Positions 29,422 through 37,401 of a DNA stretch of 43,590 nt are shown here, piece by piece; position 1 is the stretch's first letter, and each line of letters starts with the position of its first letter. The notes beneath the pieces were generated by a model, which was given only the letters and a program-made list of their open reading frames with translations, did no database searches and was not told the origin of the DNA. A program made the position numbers and the translations under genes. This DNA comes from a virus: IMG/VR virus record IMGVR_UViG_3300035085_000018, positions 1-43,590 of that record, one strand, 5' to 3'.

Positions 29422-30360
29422 TCAGGTGAAGACGATGGACCAGTCGTCGTTGAGCGTGTTGGACGGCGCGTGCTCGATGTCCATCTCGAGCGTCGCGATG
29501 CCGCGGATGTTGCCGCGGCGCGGGTTGGTGAGGCGCGCCTGCGCGCCGTTGAACTGCATCTTGTTGCCCGCCACGGTGCCGTGCGTGAAGGTGAACAAGC
29601 CGGTGGCGCCCGAGTCGACGATCGAGAAGTAGTCCTTCTGCGCGATCGTCGGGTGCTCGATCACCACGCGCCCGGTCGGCAGCCGGTTGGTGAGGAACAC
29701 CTGCTCGCTGCCACCCGGGAAGGACTGGTAGTCGACCGCGTTCGCGGCGTCGAAGTCCGCTTCCTGGAGGCCGCAGGCGAAGCCGTGCAGCGTGATCGGC
29801 GTGGTGTTGGTCTTGTTCATCGGCAGCGGCGCGACGTGGGACGTCAGCGTCAGCGTCGGCAGCGCGGTGTCCGTCGGCGTCGAGTAGAAGCCGATGAAGC
29901 GGAAGTGGAAGACCGGGATGTCCTCGTTGCGCATCATGAGCTGCACGCTGCCGCGGCACCCGATCAGCTTCTGCTGCAGGCCGTCGACGTTGACGTAGAT
30001 CGTCACGCCCTCGAAGGCCGCCGAGATCGGCGCGTAGGTGACGCTGGTCACCGCGACCACCGTCTCCGACATGCCGCAGGCCCGCAGCAATGCGCCATAG
30101 GGCGGCGGCGTGCCGGCGGCCGAGGCGCCGGAGACCTCGACATCGAACTCGATCTCGGCGCGCTTGGTGGCGGTCTTGCTCGAGAAGCGGCCCAGGGAGG
30201 GCAGCGCGACCTGCTCGCGCGAGGCGTACGTGACCTGCTCCGGGCGCCACTGGATGTTCTTCACCAGCACCGCGTTCGAGGCGCCGGTCGGGACCGGGTC
30301 GGTGCCGTAGGTGGCTTCGATCTTGGCGATGATTGCGCGTTTTTCGTCGATCATTGGCAT
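29422..30360 (-). CDS. Major tail (tube) protein
   Basis: A 312-residue protein starting PMIDEKRAIIAKIEATYGTD, typical of the long-tailed phage tube protein with a beta-sandwich body: NIQWRPEQVTYASREQVALP, KRAEIEFDVEVSG, GATGLFTFTHGTVAGNKMQF, and NIRGIATLEMDIE near the end. It stands between the completion protein and the chaperones, the standard position. Confidence 0.85.
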   Translation of the reverse strand: MPMIDEKRAIIAKIEATYGTDPVPTGASNAVLVKNIQWRPEQVTYASREQVALPSLGRFSSKTATKRAEIEFDVEVSGASAAGTPPPYGALLRACGMSETVVAVTSVTYAPISAAFEGVTIYVNVDGLQQKLIGCRGSVQLMMRNEDIPVFHFRFIGFYSTPTDTALPTLTLTSHVAPLPMNKTNTTPITLHGFACGLQEADFDAANAVDYQSFPGGSEQVFLTNRLPTGRVVIEHPTIAQKDYFSIVDSGATGLFTFTHGTVAGNKMQFNGAQARLTNPRRGNIRGIATLEMDIEHAPSNTLNDDWSIVFT

Positions 30361-30401
30361 GGCGCGTTACTCCTTTTTTCGTGGTGGCGGTTGGCCGGGA
30401 G

Positions 30402-30584
30402 CTAGACGTCGGCGTCCGCCGCCGCCGGCGCGGTCGGCGCGTTCCGCTCGGATTGCGGCTCCGGGATCTCGGTGCGCTCGACGAGCGTGCGCTTGCCGGT
30501 CTTCGGATCGAAGACATAGGAGCCGCCCTGGCCTTGGAATGCGTCGCCGTGCCAGGGGGGCTGATTGCTGCTGTTGGTTTCCAT
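30402..30584 (-). CDS. Small hypothetical structural-operon protein
   Basis: A 60-residue hydrophilic protein from ATG 30584 (AAGGAGG, 9 bases upstream): GGSYVFDPKTGKRTLVERTE followed by an Ala/Pro-rich end. Similar short proteins with a DPKTGKR motif lie before tail tube genes in other phages, from general memory. Function unknown. Confidence 0.6.
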   Translation of the reverse strand: METNSSNQPPWHGDAFQGQGGSYVFDPKTGKRTLVERTEIPEPQSERNAPTAPAAADADV

Positions 30585-30601
30585 GTGCAGGTGCCTCCTT
30601 T

Positions 30602-31000
30602 TCAGTTGTGGAAGAACTCGAGCTCGAACTCCTCGGCGAATTGCCCGAGCTCGAGATCGAACCAGTCGCTGCCCTCGCCGGTCGTGCGCGCGTCGTCGAT
30701 CGAATGGCCGCTCGAGGCGCCGTGAAAGCGCTGGTAGGCGAGGCGCACCTGCTCGATCACCTGCTTCGCCTGCAGCGCCGTGGCGCCGTAGGCGGTGAAG
30801 CGAAAGCGCGTGTGGTACCAGCCCGAGTCGAAGAACCACCCGGCGATGGCCTCGGGGCGGTCTTTCTCGAACACCACGCGCGGCACGGCGTGCTCGGTCT
30901 CCTCGGCGGTCGGGAAGAGGCGCGCGGCCGAGCCGCTGCCGATGAGCGCGCCCAGGCCGGCGTGCGCGCTGCCGATCGCGAAAATGGCCTGCTCGATCAT
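30602..31000 (-). CDS. Tail completion / terminator protein (DUF3168-like)
   Basis: A 132-residue protein from ATG 31000, which overlaps the preceding stop (ATGA). RVVFEKDRPEAIAGWF, then RFRFTAYGATALQAKQVIEQ and VRLAYQRFHG, fit tail-terminator proteins that cap the tail tube. Its position between the gp10-like and tail tube genes agrees. Confidence 0.75.
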   Translation of the reverse strand: MIEQAIFAIGSAHAGLGALIGSGSAARLFPTAEETEHAVPRVVFEKDRPEAIAGWFFDSGWYHTRFRFTAYGATALQAKQVIEQVRLAYQRFHGASSGHSIDDARTTGEGSDWFDLELGQFAEEFELEFFHN

Positions 31001-31473
31001 GAGAACCACCCGTAGCGCGTCACCTGCCAGGCGAGCTCGTCCTGCATCGCGTCGAGCGCGGCCGCGGCGCCCTCCTCGAGCGCGGGCCCGAGGAACGGCT
31101 CGGCGTGCGCGCCGGGGTGCTGGACCACCTCGCGGAAGAGCCCGGCGAGGAACAGCGACTTCGCGCCCTTGGGGCGGATCTCGTGCGGCTTGGTGCCGAG
31201 CTCGACCATGAGCGCGTAGAACGGATCGTCTTTCTTCTTGTTGCGCCCGGCGATGACGCGCGCCGTGAGCCAGCCGCCGCGCCGGACGATCGTGACCCGG
31301 ATCGACCGCGCGAGGCGCCCCGAGACCTTGCGCACCTTGATGCGCGCGATGTCGCGCACCACAACGCCGCCGCGGCGCAGCACCGGCGTCATCGCCTGGC
31401 GCTGCAGCTTCTCCGGCCAGTCGCGCATCGCGCGCGCGAGCTCGCGCATACCGTGGACGATCTCTTCGGCCAT
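30997..31473 (-). CDS. HK97 gp10-like neck protein
   Basis: A 158-residue protein: VLRRGGVVVRDIARIKVRKV, SGRLARSIRVTIVRRG, YALMVELGTKPHEIRPKGAK, then a C-terminal PFLGPALEEGAAAAL. This is the sequence pattern of the HK97 gp10 family (tail completion or neck component). The start overlaps the previous stop. Confidence 0.85.
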   Translation of the reverse strand: MAEEIVHGMRELARAMRDWPEKLQRQAMTPVLRRGGVVVRDIARIKVRKVSGRLARSIRVTIVRRGGWLTARVIAGRNKKKDDPFYALMVELGTKPHEIRPKGAKSLFLAGLFREVVQHPGAHAEPFLGPALEEGAAAALDAMQDELAWQVTRYGWFS

Positions 31474-31796
31474 CAGACGTTGCGCTCCTGGAGCTCGAGG
31501 TCCAGCTCGCGGTCGCGGCTGTCGATGTTGTTCACCGCGAGAATGTCCAGGATCCGGCCGCCGAGCGTCACGCGCATCTTGGTGGTGACGCCGGCGACGT
31601 AGCGGCCGCTCGCGACGAGCTCGGCCTGCGCGTGCACCACGCGGCCGCGCAGCATCTGCCCGCCCTTCACCTGCTCGAGCCTGCAGTACCAGGTGGCGAC
31701 GTAGTCGCTCCAGCTCGCGATCTCGCCGCCGATGGAATCGCGCGTCGGCGTGTTCTGCTGGATCTTCGCCGCGGTGCGCAGCTTGCCGGCGCGCAT
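31473..31796 (-). CDS. Head closure protein (SPP1 gp16-like)
   Basis: A 107-residue protein from ATG 31796. AKIQQNTPTRDSIGGEIASW, then ATWYCRLEQVKGGQML and RYVAGVTTKMRVTLGGRILD, is the beta-barrel head-closure pattern. It joins the connector to the tail. The next gene start overlaps its stop. Confidence 0.85.
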   Translation of the reverse strand: MRAGKLRTAAKIQQNTPTRDSIGGEIASWSDYVATWYCRLEQVKGGQMLRGRVVHAQAELVASGRYVAGVTTKMRVTLGGRILDILAVNNIDSRDRELDLELQERNV

Positions 31797-31798
31797 CG

Positions 31799-32674
31799 CT
31801 AGTACAGCACCAGGCGGAAGGGATCGAGCAGGCCGTCGAGGAACTCGATCGGCAGCTCGCTCGCGGTGATGCGGGTGTCCACCGTGACGGATTCGCGGTT
31901 CTCGTACAGGGTGCCGATCGCGAGCTTCATCCAGCTCTTGACCCCCTCGGGAATGACGCCGATGAAGCTCTCGCCGGTCCCGGTGTCGGTCAGGTTGATC
32001 GCCGCGCCGCCCGAGGTCGCGGCGAGCTTGTAGAGGCCGGCGCCCGGCACCGACTGGACGAAATAGTCCGTCATCGGCTGCAGCGGCGCGGGCAGCGCGC
32101 CGTCGCGGTTCGAGAGGCGCACGGCGTCGCCCACGACGAGGGTCTTCCACCCGGGCACGCTGATCGTGTCCGCCGTGGCGTCGGCGGTGAGCTTGGCCGC
32201 GTCGCCGGCGTCGAAGGTGACGCCGACCGCGCCGATCTGCGGCACGACGTTCGCCGGCCACACCTGGCCGAACGGCGGCGTGAGGCGCGCCGGATCGCCC
32301 GCCAGGTCCGTGACGTAGTCGGTGCCCAGCGTCAGGGTCTGCAGGACGCCGGCGAGGTCGGTGTACTGCACGCTCGCGATCTGCAGCACCGCGCCGCGCG
32401 GCACCAGGATCGCATTCGGCGGCAGGCCGTAGACGCGCCCCCAGGGCACATATGCGGCGCAGCCCTGGCCGGGGAAGCTGTCCAGCACCAGCTTCCAGCG
32501 CGCCGCCAGGATCTGCCGCTGGCACTTGAGCTCGGCGTAGGCGCGCGCCGCCGCGATCAGCCCGGTGATCAGCGCGTCCTGCGAGGTGTCGCCCGAGGGC
32601 ACGCGCAGGTGCGCGCGCGCCTCGCTGAGCGACAGCGGCTCGGCGGTCGGCGGGGTGACGAGCTGCAGCGGCAT
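31799..32674 (-). CDS. Head-tail connector protein with extension
   Basis: A 291-residue protein, longer than usual adaptor proteins. The first 80 residues (PLSLSEARAHLRVPSGDTSQ, then ITGLIAAARAYAELKCQRQI) and the end (SWMKLAIGTLYENRESVTVD) form the gp6/gp8-like connector; the middle (about 95-245) carries a beta-rich insertion (ISVPGWKTLVVGDAVRLSNR). Such insertions may decorate the neck. First gene after the terminator at 32731. Confidence 0.75.
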   Translation of the reverse strand: MPLQLVTPPTAEPLSLSEARAHLRVPSGDTSQDALITGLIAAARAYAELKCQRQILAARWKLVLDSFPGQGCAAYVPWGRVYGLPPNAILVPRGAVLQIASVQYTDLAGVLQTLTLGTDYVTDLAGDPARLTPPFGQVWPANVVPQIGAVGVTFDAGDAAKLTADATADTISVPGWKTLVVGDAVRLSNRDGALPAPLQPMTDYFVQSVPGAGLYKLAATSGGAAINLTDTGTGESFIGVIPEGVKSWMKLAIGTLYENRESVTVDTRITASELPIEFLDGLLDPFRLVLY

Positions 32675-32703
32675 GCGGACTCCTGGGCTTCAGCCTTTTG
32701 TCC

Positions 32704-32722
32704 AGGCGTCTGCACGACGCCT
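32704..32722 (-). repeat. Inverted repeat behind the internal terminator
   Basis: AGGCGTC-TGCAC-GACGCCT, a perfect 7-bp stem with a 5-base loop, 8 bases beyond the terminator stem on the minus strand. It may be part of a transcription-processing or second pausing hairpin. Confidence 0.4.
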
Positions 32723-32730
32723 CGAAAAAA

Positions 32731-32753
32731 GGCCCGGGAACGGGTCCCGGGCC
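32731..32753 (-). terminator. Intrinsic terminator inside the late operon
   Basis: GGCCCGGGA-(5 bases)-TCCCGGGCC, a perfect 9-bp stem, followed on the minus strand by six T (32730-32725). It lies between the capsid decoration gene and the connector gene, so it could keep capsid transcripts more abundant than the tail transcripts, unless read through by an antiterminator. Confidence 0.75.
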
Positions 32754-32784
32754 GGCACGAGAGGGAGATTGAGTCGGCCGGCGC

Positions 32785-33234
32785 TTAGCCGGCCACCTGC
32801 GCGACCGAGGTCGGGTTGAAGGCCGAGGCGTCCTCGAAGCTCGTGCCCCCGAGCACCGAGCCGCTGATCAGCGTCGCCGCGGTGCCGACGGTGATCGAGA
32901 GCTGCACGAAGGCGAAGTTGTTGTTCACGTCGAGCTCGTCGTCGGCCAGGTTGATGAGCGCCTGGCGGTTGTTGCCGCCCGCGGCGACGAGCTGCGTGAT
33001 CGCCTTGCCGGTGATGTCCTTCGCGCCGGTGCCGCTCGAGTCGGTGGCCTGCTGCAGCTTGGCGTCGACGGTGGCCGAGGCGCCGAACACACCGACGTTG
33101 ACGACGGCGAGCAGGCGCTTGACGTCCTTCATCGCCACCCAGCCGGAGTTGGCCGTGCCGACGCCCTGCGACACCGGGCTGATGGTGGCGAGGTCCGCCA
33201 GCGCTTCGGAGAGTTTCTGGTTGAACGTTTGCAT
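32785..33234 (-). CDS. Capsid-associated (decoration-like) protein
   Basis: A 149-residue protein: MQTFNQKLSEALADLATISP, GWVAMKDVKRLLAVVNVGVF, then NRQALINLADDELDVNNNFA. Genes of this type follow the major capsid gene in HK97-like phages and encode small virion proteins. No signal or membrane segment. Exact role unknown. Confidence 0.65.
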   Translation of the reverse strand: MQTFNQKLSEALADLATISPVSQGVGTANSGWVAMKDVKRLLAVVNVGVFGASATVDAKLQQATDSSGTGAKDITGKAITQLVAAGGNNRQALINLADDELDVNNNFAFVQLSITVGTAATLISGSVLGGTSFEDASAFNPTSVAQVAG

Positions 33235-33262
33235 GGTGCGTGCTTCCCGAAAAAGGCCGGAT

Positions 33263-33292
33263 GCGGCGGCGCCGAAGGCTGCGCGCCGCCGC
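33263..33292 (-). repeat. Hairpin between the major capsid and decoration genes
   Basis: GCGGCGGCGC (33263-33272) and GCGCCGCCGC (33283-33292) form a perfect 10-bp stem with a 10-base loop. On the minus strand a TTTTT run follows about ten bases later, too far for a good terminator. May act in mRNA stability. Confidence 0.4.
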
Positions 33293-33325
33293 TAGCGGCC
33301 CCGCGATTGCGTGGTCCGCCGGGCG

Positions 33326-34816
33326 TCAGCGGTTCTGGAGGATGAGGTAGGGCGAGAGCTTCGGCGTGCCGACGTTCTGCGTGATGGCGGCGGCGATCTT
33401 CGACTTGCCGTCGACTCGGAACGTCATGCGCAGCGCCATCGCGTCGGCGTCGAAGTAGAGGTGCATCGAGGTCGCGGTCTGCGGCCCGCCCTTGGTGATG
33501 GTCTGGTAGTACGAGAGATCGTGCAGCTGCACATCGCCCAGGCCGCTGAAGGCCGCGGCGTGCTGGCTGATGATGACCGGCCGGCCGAGCAGCGTGCCGA
33601 ACGGGCTCTTCGCGAGCGGGCCCTGGCCGGCGCCGAAGGGCAGGTAGTACGGAAAGCCGCTCGAGTTCAGCGTGAACAGCGCGCCGAGCACGGTGTTGTG
33701 GATCATCCAGAACGCCGAGCCGTACGAGCCGTTGGGCAGCTGCGCCATCATGTTGGCGAGGTTCAGGATGGTCAGCGTGTTCGCCGCCTGGCCCGAGTCC
33801 TTGCTCACCGTGACCACCGCGCCGCTCTTCGTCACGCCCTGCGGCTGGCCGGCGCCGGTACCGTTGATGATCGCGTCGTTCACCTTCCAGCGCAGCGAGC
33901 GGGCGAGCAGCTTCGGCAGGTAGCTCGAGAGCGCCCGCGCGTCGCCGGCGAGCTCGTCGGTCACCGGCACCAGGCCGAGCAGCTTGTGCAGGCGCAGCGC
34001 CAAGGTGCTGAGCTTCGGCTTGTTCTGCGTGCCGGCGGCGGCTTCCGCCTGCCAGAACATGCGCACGCCGTCCGTGCCCCAGGGCGTGGTCTCGTCCTTC
34101 GGGAACACCATGCCGTTGCCGTCGTCCAGGTCGACGTTGTCGGTGTACGGCAGGAAGGAGTCCTCGCCCAGCGACAGGACGAAGATGTCGTTCGCGAACT
34201 GCGGCGGGATCAGGAAGCCGCCGTCCACGCCGGAGAGCTCGTTGCCGAAGGTGGTCGGCGCGGCCGCCTTGTGGAAGCTGCCGTCGGGCGCGACGTCGCC
34301 GAACACCAGGCGCTCGTCGATCCGGCCGCCGGAGCGGATCGCGATCGAGCCGAGCAGCACCGCGCGCGCGTATTCGCCGAAGGCCTTGAAGCCCATCTTC
34401 GGATCGTTGGCGGCGTTGTCGGTGACGCTGACCGTGCCGTCGGGCAGATGCGCCGTGCCGAGCTGCGCCTCGCTCGCGACCAGGTCGGCTTCGCGGACGA
34501 TCGCGTCGTCGAGCGCGTCGCGCTGCGCGCGCAGCGCCGCATACTGCGTCTGCTGCTCGGCGGTGAACTGGTTGTCGCCGGCGGCGGTGCTGAGCTCGCG
34601 CATCTTCGCGACGACGTCGGCCTTCTTGCGCTGCAGGGCGCGGATCTGGTTGCTCGAGACGACCGCCGCGCCGCCGACGCCGGCGGCGAGGACCGAGCTG
34701 CCGAGCGAAGCGAGATCGAGCGGGGTGAACAGCAGCTGCTGCGCTTCGGGTACCGCGAGCACGGCGATCGCGAGCAGCGCCGCGAGGCCGAGCAGCGCCA
34801 GGTGCGACTTCTTCAT
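33326..34816 (-). CDS. Major capsid protein (HK97 fold) with hydrophobic N-terminus
   Basis: A 496-residue protein. About residues 50-135 are the charged, coiled scaffolding-like delta domain (IRALQRKKADVVAKMRELST); the rest is the HK97 capsid fold with GGFLIPPQFANDIFVLSLGE, LVPVTDELAGDARALSSYLP, NDAIINGTGAGQPQGV and the late PFGTLLGRPVIISQHAAAF. The first 22 residues (MKKSHLALLGLAALLAIAVL) look like a signal peptide or membrane segment, very unusual for a capsid protein; it may be removed with the delta domain by the S49 protease. ATG 34816, ribosome binding site GGAG. Confidence 0.9.
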   Translation of the reverse strand: MKKSHLALLGLAALLAIAVLAVPEAQQLLFTPLDLASLGSSVLAAGVGGAAVVSSNQIRALQRKKADVVAKMRELSTAAGDNQFTAEQQTQYAALRAQRDALDDAIVREADLVASEAQLGTAHLPDGTVSVTDNAANDPKMGFKAFGEYARAVLLGSIAIRSGGRIDERLVFGDVAPDGSFHKAAAPTTFGNELSGVDGGFLIPPQFANDIFVLSLGEDSFLPYTDNVDLDDGNGMVFPKDETTPWGTDGVRMFWQAEAAAGTQNKPKLSTLALRLHKLLGLVPVTDELAGDARALSSYLPKLLARSLRWKVNDAIINGTGAGQPQGVTKSGAVVTVSKDSGQAANTLTILNLANMMAQLPNGSYGSAFWMIHNTVLGALFTLNSSGFPYYLPFGAGQGPLAKSPFGTLLGRPVIISQHAAAFSGLGDVQLHDLSYYQTITKGGPQTATSMHLYFDADAMALRMTFRVDGKSKIAAAITQNVGTPKLSPYLILQNR

Positions 34817-34867
34817 TTGGGGTTCTCCAGGATTGTTGTGGTGAAGGTAGGGACTGCACGCACCGCC

Positions 34868-34913
34868 GGCGGCCGTCGGGCCGCCCGTCGCCGCCGCTCG
34901 TCGGAGCGGCGGC
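34868..34913 (-). repeat. Two tandem stem-loops in the leader of the capsid gene
   Basis: GGCGGCC-GTCG-GGCCGCC (34868-34885) and GCCGCCGCTC-GTCG-GAGCGGCGGC (34890-34913): two perfect stems (7 and 10 bp) with the same four-base loop, in the 118-base gap between protease and capsid genes. No T run follows. They may stabilise the capsid mRNA or mark a processing site. Confidence 0.5.
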
Positions 34914-34935
34914 GCTTAAGAGCCGGTGCCCCGCT

Positions 34936-35871
34936 CTAGAAATCTCTGTCGCGCAGCTGCGCCGGGCTCGCCTTGGCGTGCGGCGCCGGCGCCTGGGCGC
35001 GCGCGCCGCCGGGGCGGCCGCGCGAGACGAGCTCGCCGAGGACCTGGTCGAGCGTGGCGACGCGGTCGGCGAGGCCTTCCTTGACCGCGCGCGCCGAGCC
35101 GAGCGTGCGGCCCTCGCCGAAGCCTTCGCGCACCGCCTTCTGCGCGACGTTGCGGCCGCGCGCGATGTCCTTGACCATGGTCTCGTAATAGGCGTCGACG
35201 CGCTCCTGCAGCGCGGCGCGCGCCTCCGCGGTCAGCGGCCCCGCCCCTTCGGCCTTGTACTTGCCGGCCGAGACCACGGTGCGCGTCACGCCTTTCGCCT
35301 CCTCCGCCTTACTGTCGTCCTTGTGCTCGGTGATGACGCCGATCGAACCCGCCTCGCCGCTCGGCGTGATCACGACCTCGCTCGCCGAGGCGCTGAGCCA
35401 GTAGGCGGCGCTCGCCGCCTGCGAGTTCGCCACGGCGATCACCGGCTTCGCGGCACGCGCGTCGTAGATCTGCTGCGCGAGCTCGCTGATGCCGTAGACG
35501 CTGCCGCCCGGGGAATCGACGTCGAGCACGATCGCGGCCACGGTCTCGTCCGCCACGGCGGCGTTGAACGCCTGCGCCAGGCGCGCGACGGAGGTCCCGC
35601 CCGGGCCGCTCACGTCGCTCACCATGTTGCCGCGCTGCGTGAGGATGCCGTAGACCGGCAGCACCGCCACCACGCCCTGGCCGGCGCGCGCGGCGGCGGC
35701 GCGCCGCTGCGCGACGACCTCCGGCGCTTCGCCGATCGCGGCGCGAATCTCCTCGGCGGAGAGCTGCACGCCCGCGGCCCAGCGCTCGAGCACCTCGCAC
35801 ATCACCGCGTACGCGTGCGCCTGGATGGCCCAGGGAGTGCTGTAAAACTCGGCGATCAGCAGGTTTCTCAT
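34936..35871 (-). CDS. S49-family head maturation protease
   Basis: A 311-residue protein of the SppA/ClpP-like fold: AVLPVYGILTQRG, IVLDVDSPGGSVYGISELAQ, then PVIAVANSQAASAAYWLSAS with the nucleophile Ser154 and a likely catalytic Lys (204 or 206, SAGKYKAEG). Phage S49 proteases cut the delta domain from the capsid protein during prohead maturation. It lies just upstream of the capsid gene. ATG 35871 with AAGGAGA. Confidence 0.9.
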   Translation of the reverse strand: MRNLLIAEFYSTPWAIQAHAYAVMCEVLERWAAGVQLSAEEIRAAIGEAPEVVAQRRAAAARAGQGVVAVLPVYGILTQRGNMVSDVSGPGGTSVARLAQAFNAAVADETVAAIVLDVDSPGGSVYGISELAQQIYDARAAKPVIAVANSQAASAAYWLSASASEVVITPSGEAGSIGVITEHKDDSKAEEAKGVTRTVVSAGKYKAEGAGPLTAEARAALQERVDAYYETMVKDIARGRNVAQKAVREGFGEGRTLGSARAVKEGLADRVATLDQVLGELVSRGRPGGARAQAPAPHAKASPAQLRDRDF

Positions 35872-35892
35872 GTCGGCGCTTCTCCTTGTTGT

Positions 35893-36222
35893 TCAACCCG
35901 CCTGTGCTTGTTCTCGAGCGGCTACCATGGATTCCTCCGTACGTTGCTCCACAGTTGCGACGCCGTCCTTGACCTTGATAACGCGTAACCACCATCCGGG
36001 TGGCGTCGGCTCGCCGAGGGCCCGCAGCAATGCGCCGGAAATCTTGACGCCGTACACGGTGGCGACGTCGGTCGCGTCGTCCAGCGAGACGTTCTCCGAA
36101 AGCTTTACTTCCGGTCGTGCCGCTTCCAGCTCCGCGATGTGGCAGTGCGCGCACTTGCCGCTGCGGAATAGCTGCCCGGCAGCACCGCATGCGCAGGTGC
36201 CATAGGTGATCTGCTCGCTCAT
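35893..36222 (-). CDS. Zinc-ribbon hypothetical protein in the head module
   Basis: A 109-residue protein from ATG 36222 (TGGAGAAA upstream). The N-terminus has two Cys pairs (YGTCACGAAGQLF, then GKCAHCHIAELE); then VKLSENVSLDDATDVATVYG and a C-terminal helical part. It is unusual to find such a protein before the head protease. Function unknown. Confidence 0.6.
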   Translation of the reverse strand: MSEQITYGTCACGAAGQLFRSGKCAHCHIAELEAARPEVKLSENVSLDDATDVATVYGVKISGALLRALGEPTPPGWWLRVIKVKDGVATVEQRTEESMVAAREQAQAG

Positions 36223-36265
36223 CGTCGTTTCTCCAGAATTTTTTAGGCCCGTTCGCGCGCCGCCG

Positions 36266-37015
36266 TTATGGGGCGCGGCGCAGCAGCCATTCCTCGTCGC
36301 GCACCCGGCGCGCGCGGCGCGCCCAGGCGACCGTTCCCGTCGCATCGACGCCGTCGGAGTCTTCGTCCAGCTCCGCGGCCGCCATACGCGGCAGCCGCGG
36401 CGGGTTGCGCCGGCCGCGCGTGGCGAACGCGACCGGAAAGGTGAATGTGCTCGCCGGCTCGAATGGCGTCTCGACGGCGACGGCACCGAAGACGACGTCG
36501 GCGTCCTCGAGCAGCGCGGCGTCCGCGGTGATCGGCTGCGTGTCGGCGACCGTGCCGCTCGCCGCGATCGCGTCGTCGTCCTCCGCGAGCGCGGCGCTTG
36601 CCTGGACCAGCACCGCCGCGGCGGCGGCCAGCGCATCGACGTCCTCGACGAGCGCGGCGCTCGGGGTAACGAGCACCCCGGCGGCGGCCGCGAGGCTGTC
36701 GTCCGCCTCCGTTAGGTTCGCCGTGCTGGCGATGGGCGCGACGCCCGTCGCGCTCAGTGCATCATCGGCCTCGGTGAGCGCCGCCGTGCCGGTAACCAGC
36801 ACGGCGGCTGCGGCGGCGAGGCTATCCCCTGCCTCGCCGAGTGTTGCATCGCCATTGACGAGGACCGAGACCGCCGCGGCAAGGAGGTCGTCGCCCTCCG
36901 TAAGTGCTGCATCGCCGTTGACCGCGCCGCCCGCGGCGACTGTCGCGTCGCCGAAGAGCGGAGCCGGCCTGAAGCCGGGCCCGAAGGGCGCGCGATTCGG
37001 CGGCCCGAACGGCAT
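36266..37015 (-). CDS. Tandem-repeat structural protein
   Basis: A 249-residue, very Ala/Asp-rich protein. From about residue 33 to 180 it is built of seven repeats of about 21 residues with the pattern xGDAxLxEaxDsLaAaaxVLV (for example GDATLGEAGDSLAAAAAVLV). The N-terminus is Pro/Gly-rich and the C-terminus is basic and Arg-rich. The periodicity suggests a beta-solenoid or stacked helical hairpins. It lies among extra head-module genes, so it may be a capsid-associated fibre. No family recognised. Confidence 0.65.
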   Translation of the reverse strand: MPFGPPNRAPFGPGFRPAPLFGDATVAAGGAVNGDAALTEGDDLLAAAVSVLVNGDATLGEAGDSLAAAAAVLVTGTAALTEADDALSATGVAPIASTANLTEADDSLAAAAGVLVTPSAALVEDVDALAAAAAVLVQASAALAEDDDAIAASGTVADTQPITADAALLEDADVVFGAVAVETPFEPASTFTFPVAFATRGRRNPPRLPRMAAAELDEDSDGVDATGTVAWARRARRVRDEEWLLRRAP

Positions 37016-37399
37016 CTAAAGCCCGGGAGCTAAGATGTACTCGGACGTGACCACGAGCCAGTCGATGACCGTTGCTGCAACGCCAGTGACCTGCACACCG
37101 ATGCTGTTGCCGGTGATCACGAGCGATACATCCCACGCCGCCGCGCCCGCATCCTTCTGCACGGTGCCATTCACCGGTGGCGCAATCGCGGTGGGTACAC
37201 CAGCCTCGCGCCCGCCGTTCGCGACAATGCGCCAGGACGCGCGCACTCCGCCGGCGGTCCTGGCGAGCACCAGCACCCCCAGCGAACCCACCGACGTGGG
37301 CGGCAGGTCAATCGTCGCCACGACGGTCGGCGTGGCGTCGGCGGTCTGCCTGCGGTAAGCGTTCTCCTCGCCGTAGAGCTCGCGCGCAATGTTCGCCAC
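37016..37399 (-). CDS. Virion-like beta-rich protein
   Basis: A 127-residue protein: MANIARELYGEENAYRRQTA, then GSLGVLVLARTAGGVRASWR and DVSLVITGNSIGVQVTGVAA, an alternating strand pattern typical of small virion or fibre proteins. It shares the block between portal and protease with the next genes. Exact role unknown. Confidence 0.6.
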   Translation of the reverse strand: MANIARELYGEENAYRRQTADATPTVVATIDLPPTSVGSLGVLVLARTAGGVRASWRIVANGGREAGVPTAIAPPVNGTVQKDAGAAAWDVSLVITGNSIGVQVTGVAATVIDWLVVTSEYILAPGL

Positions 37400-37401
37400 G
37401 G

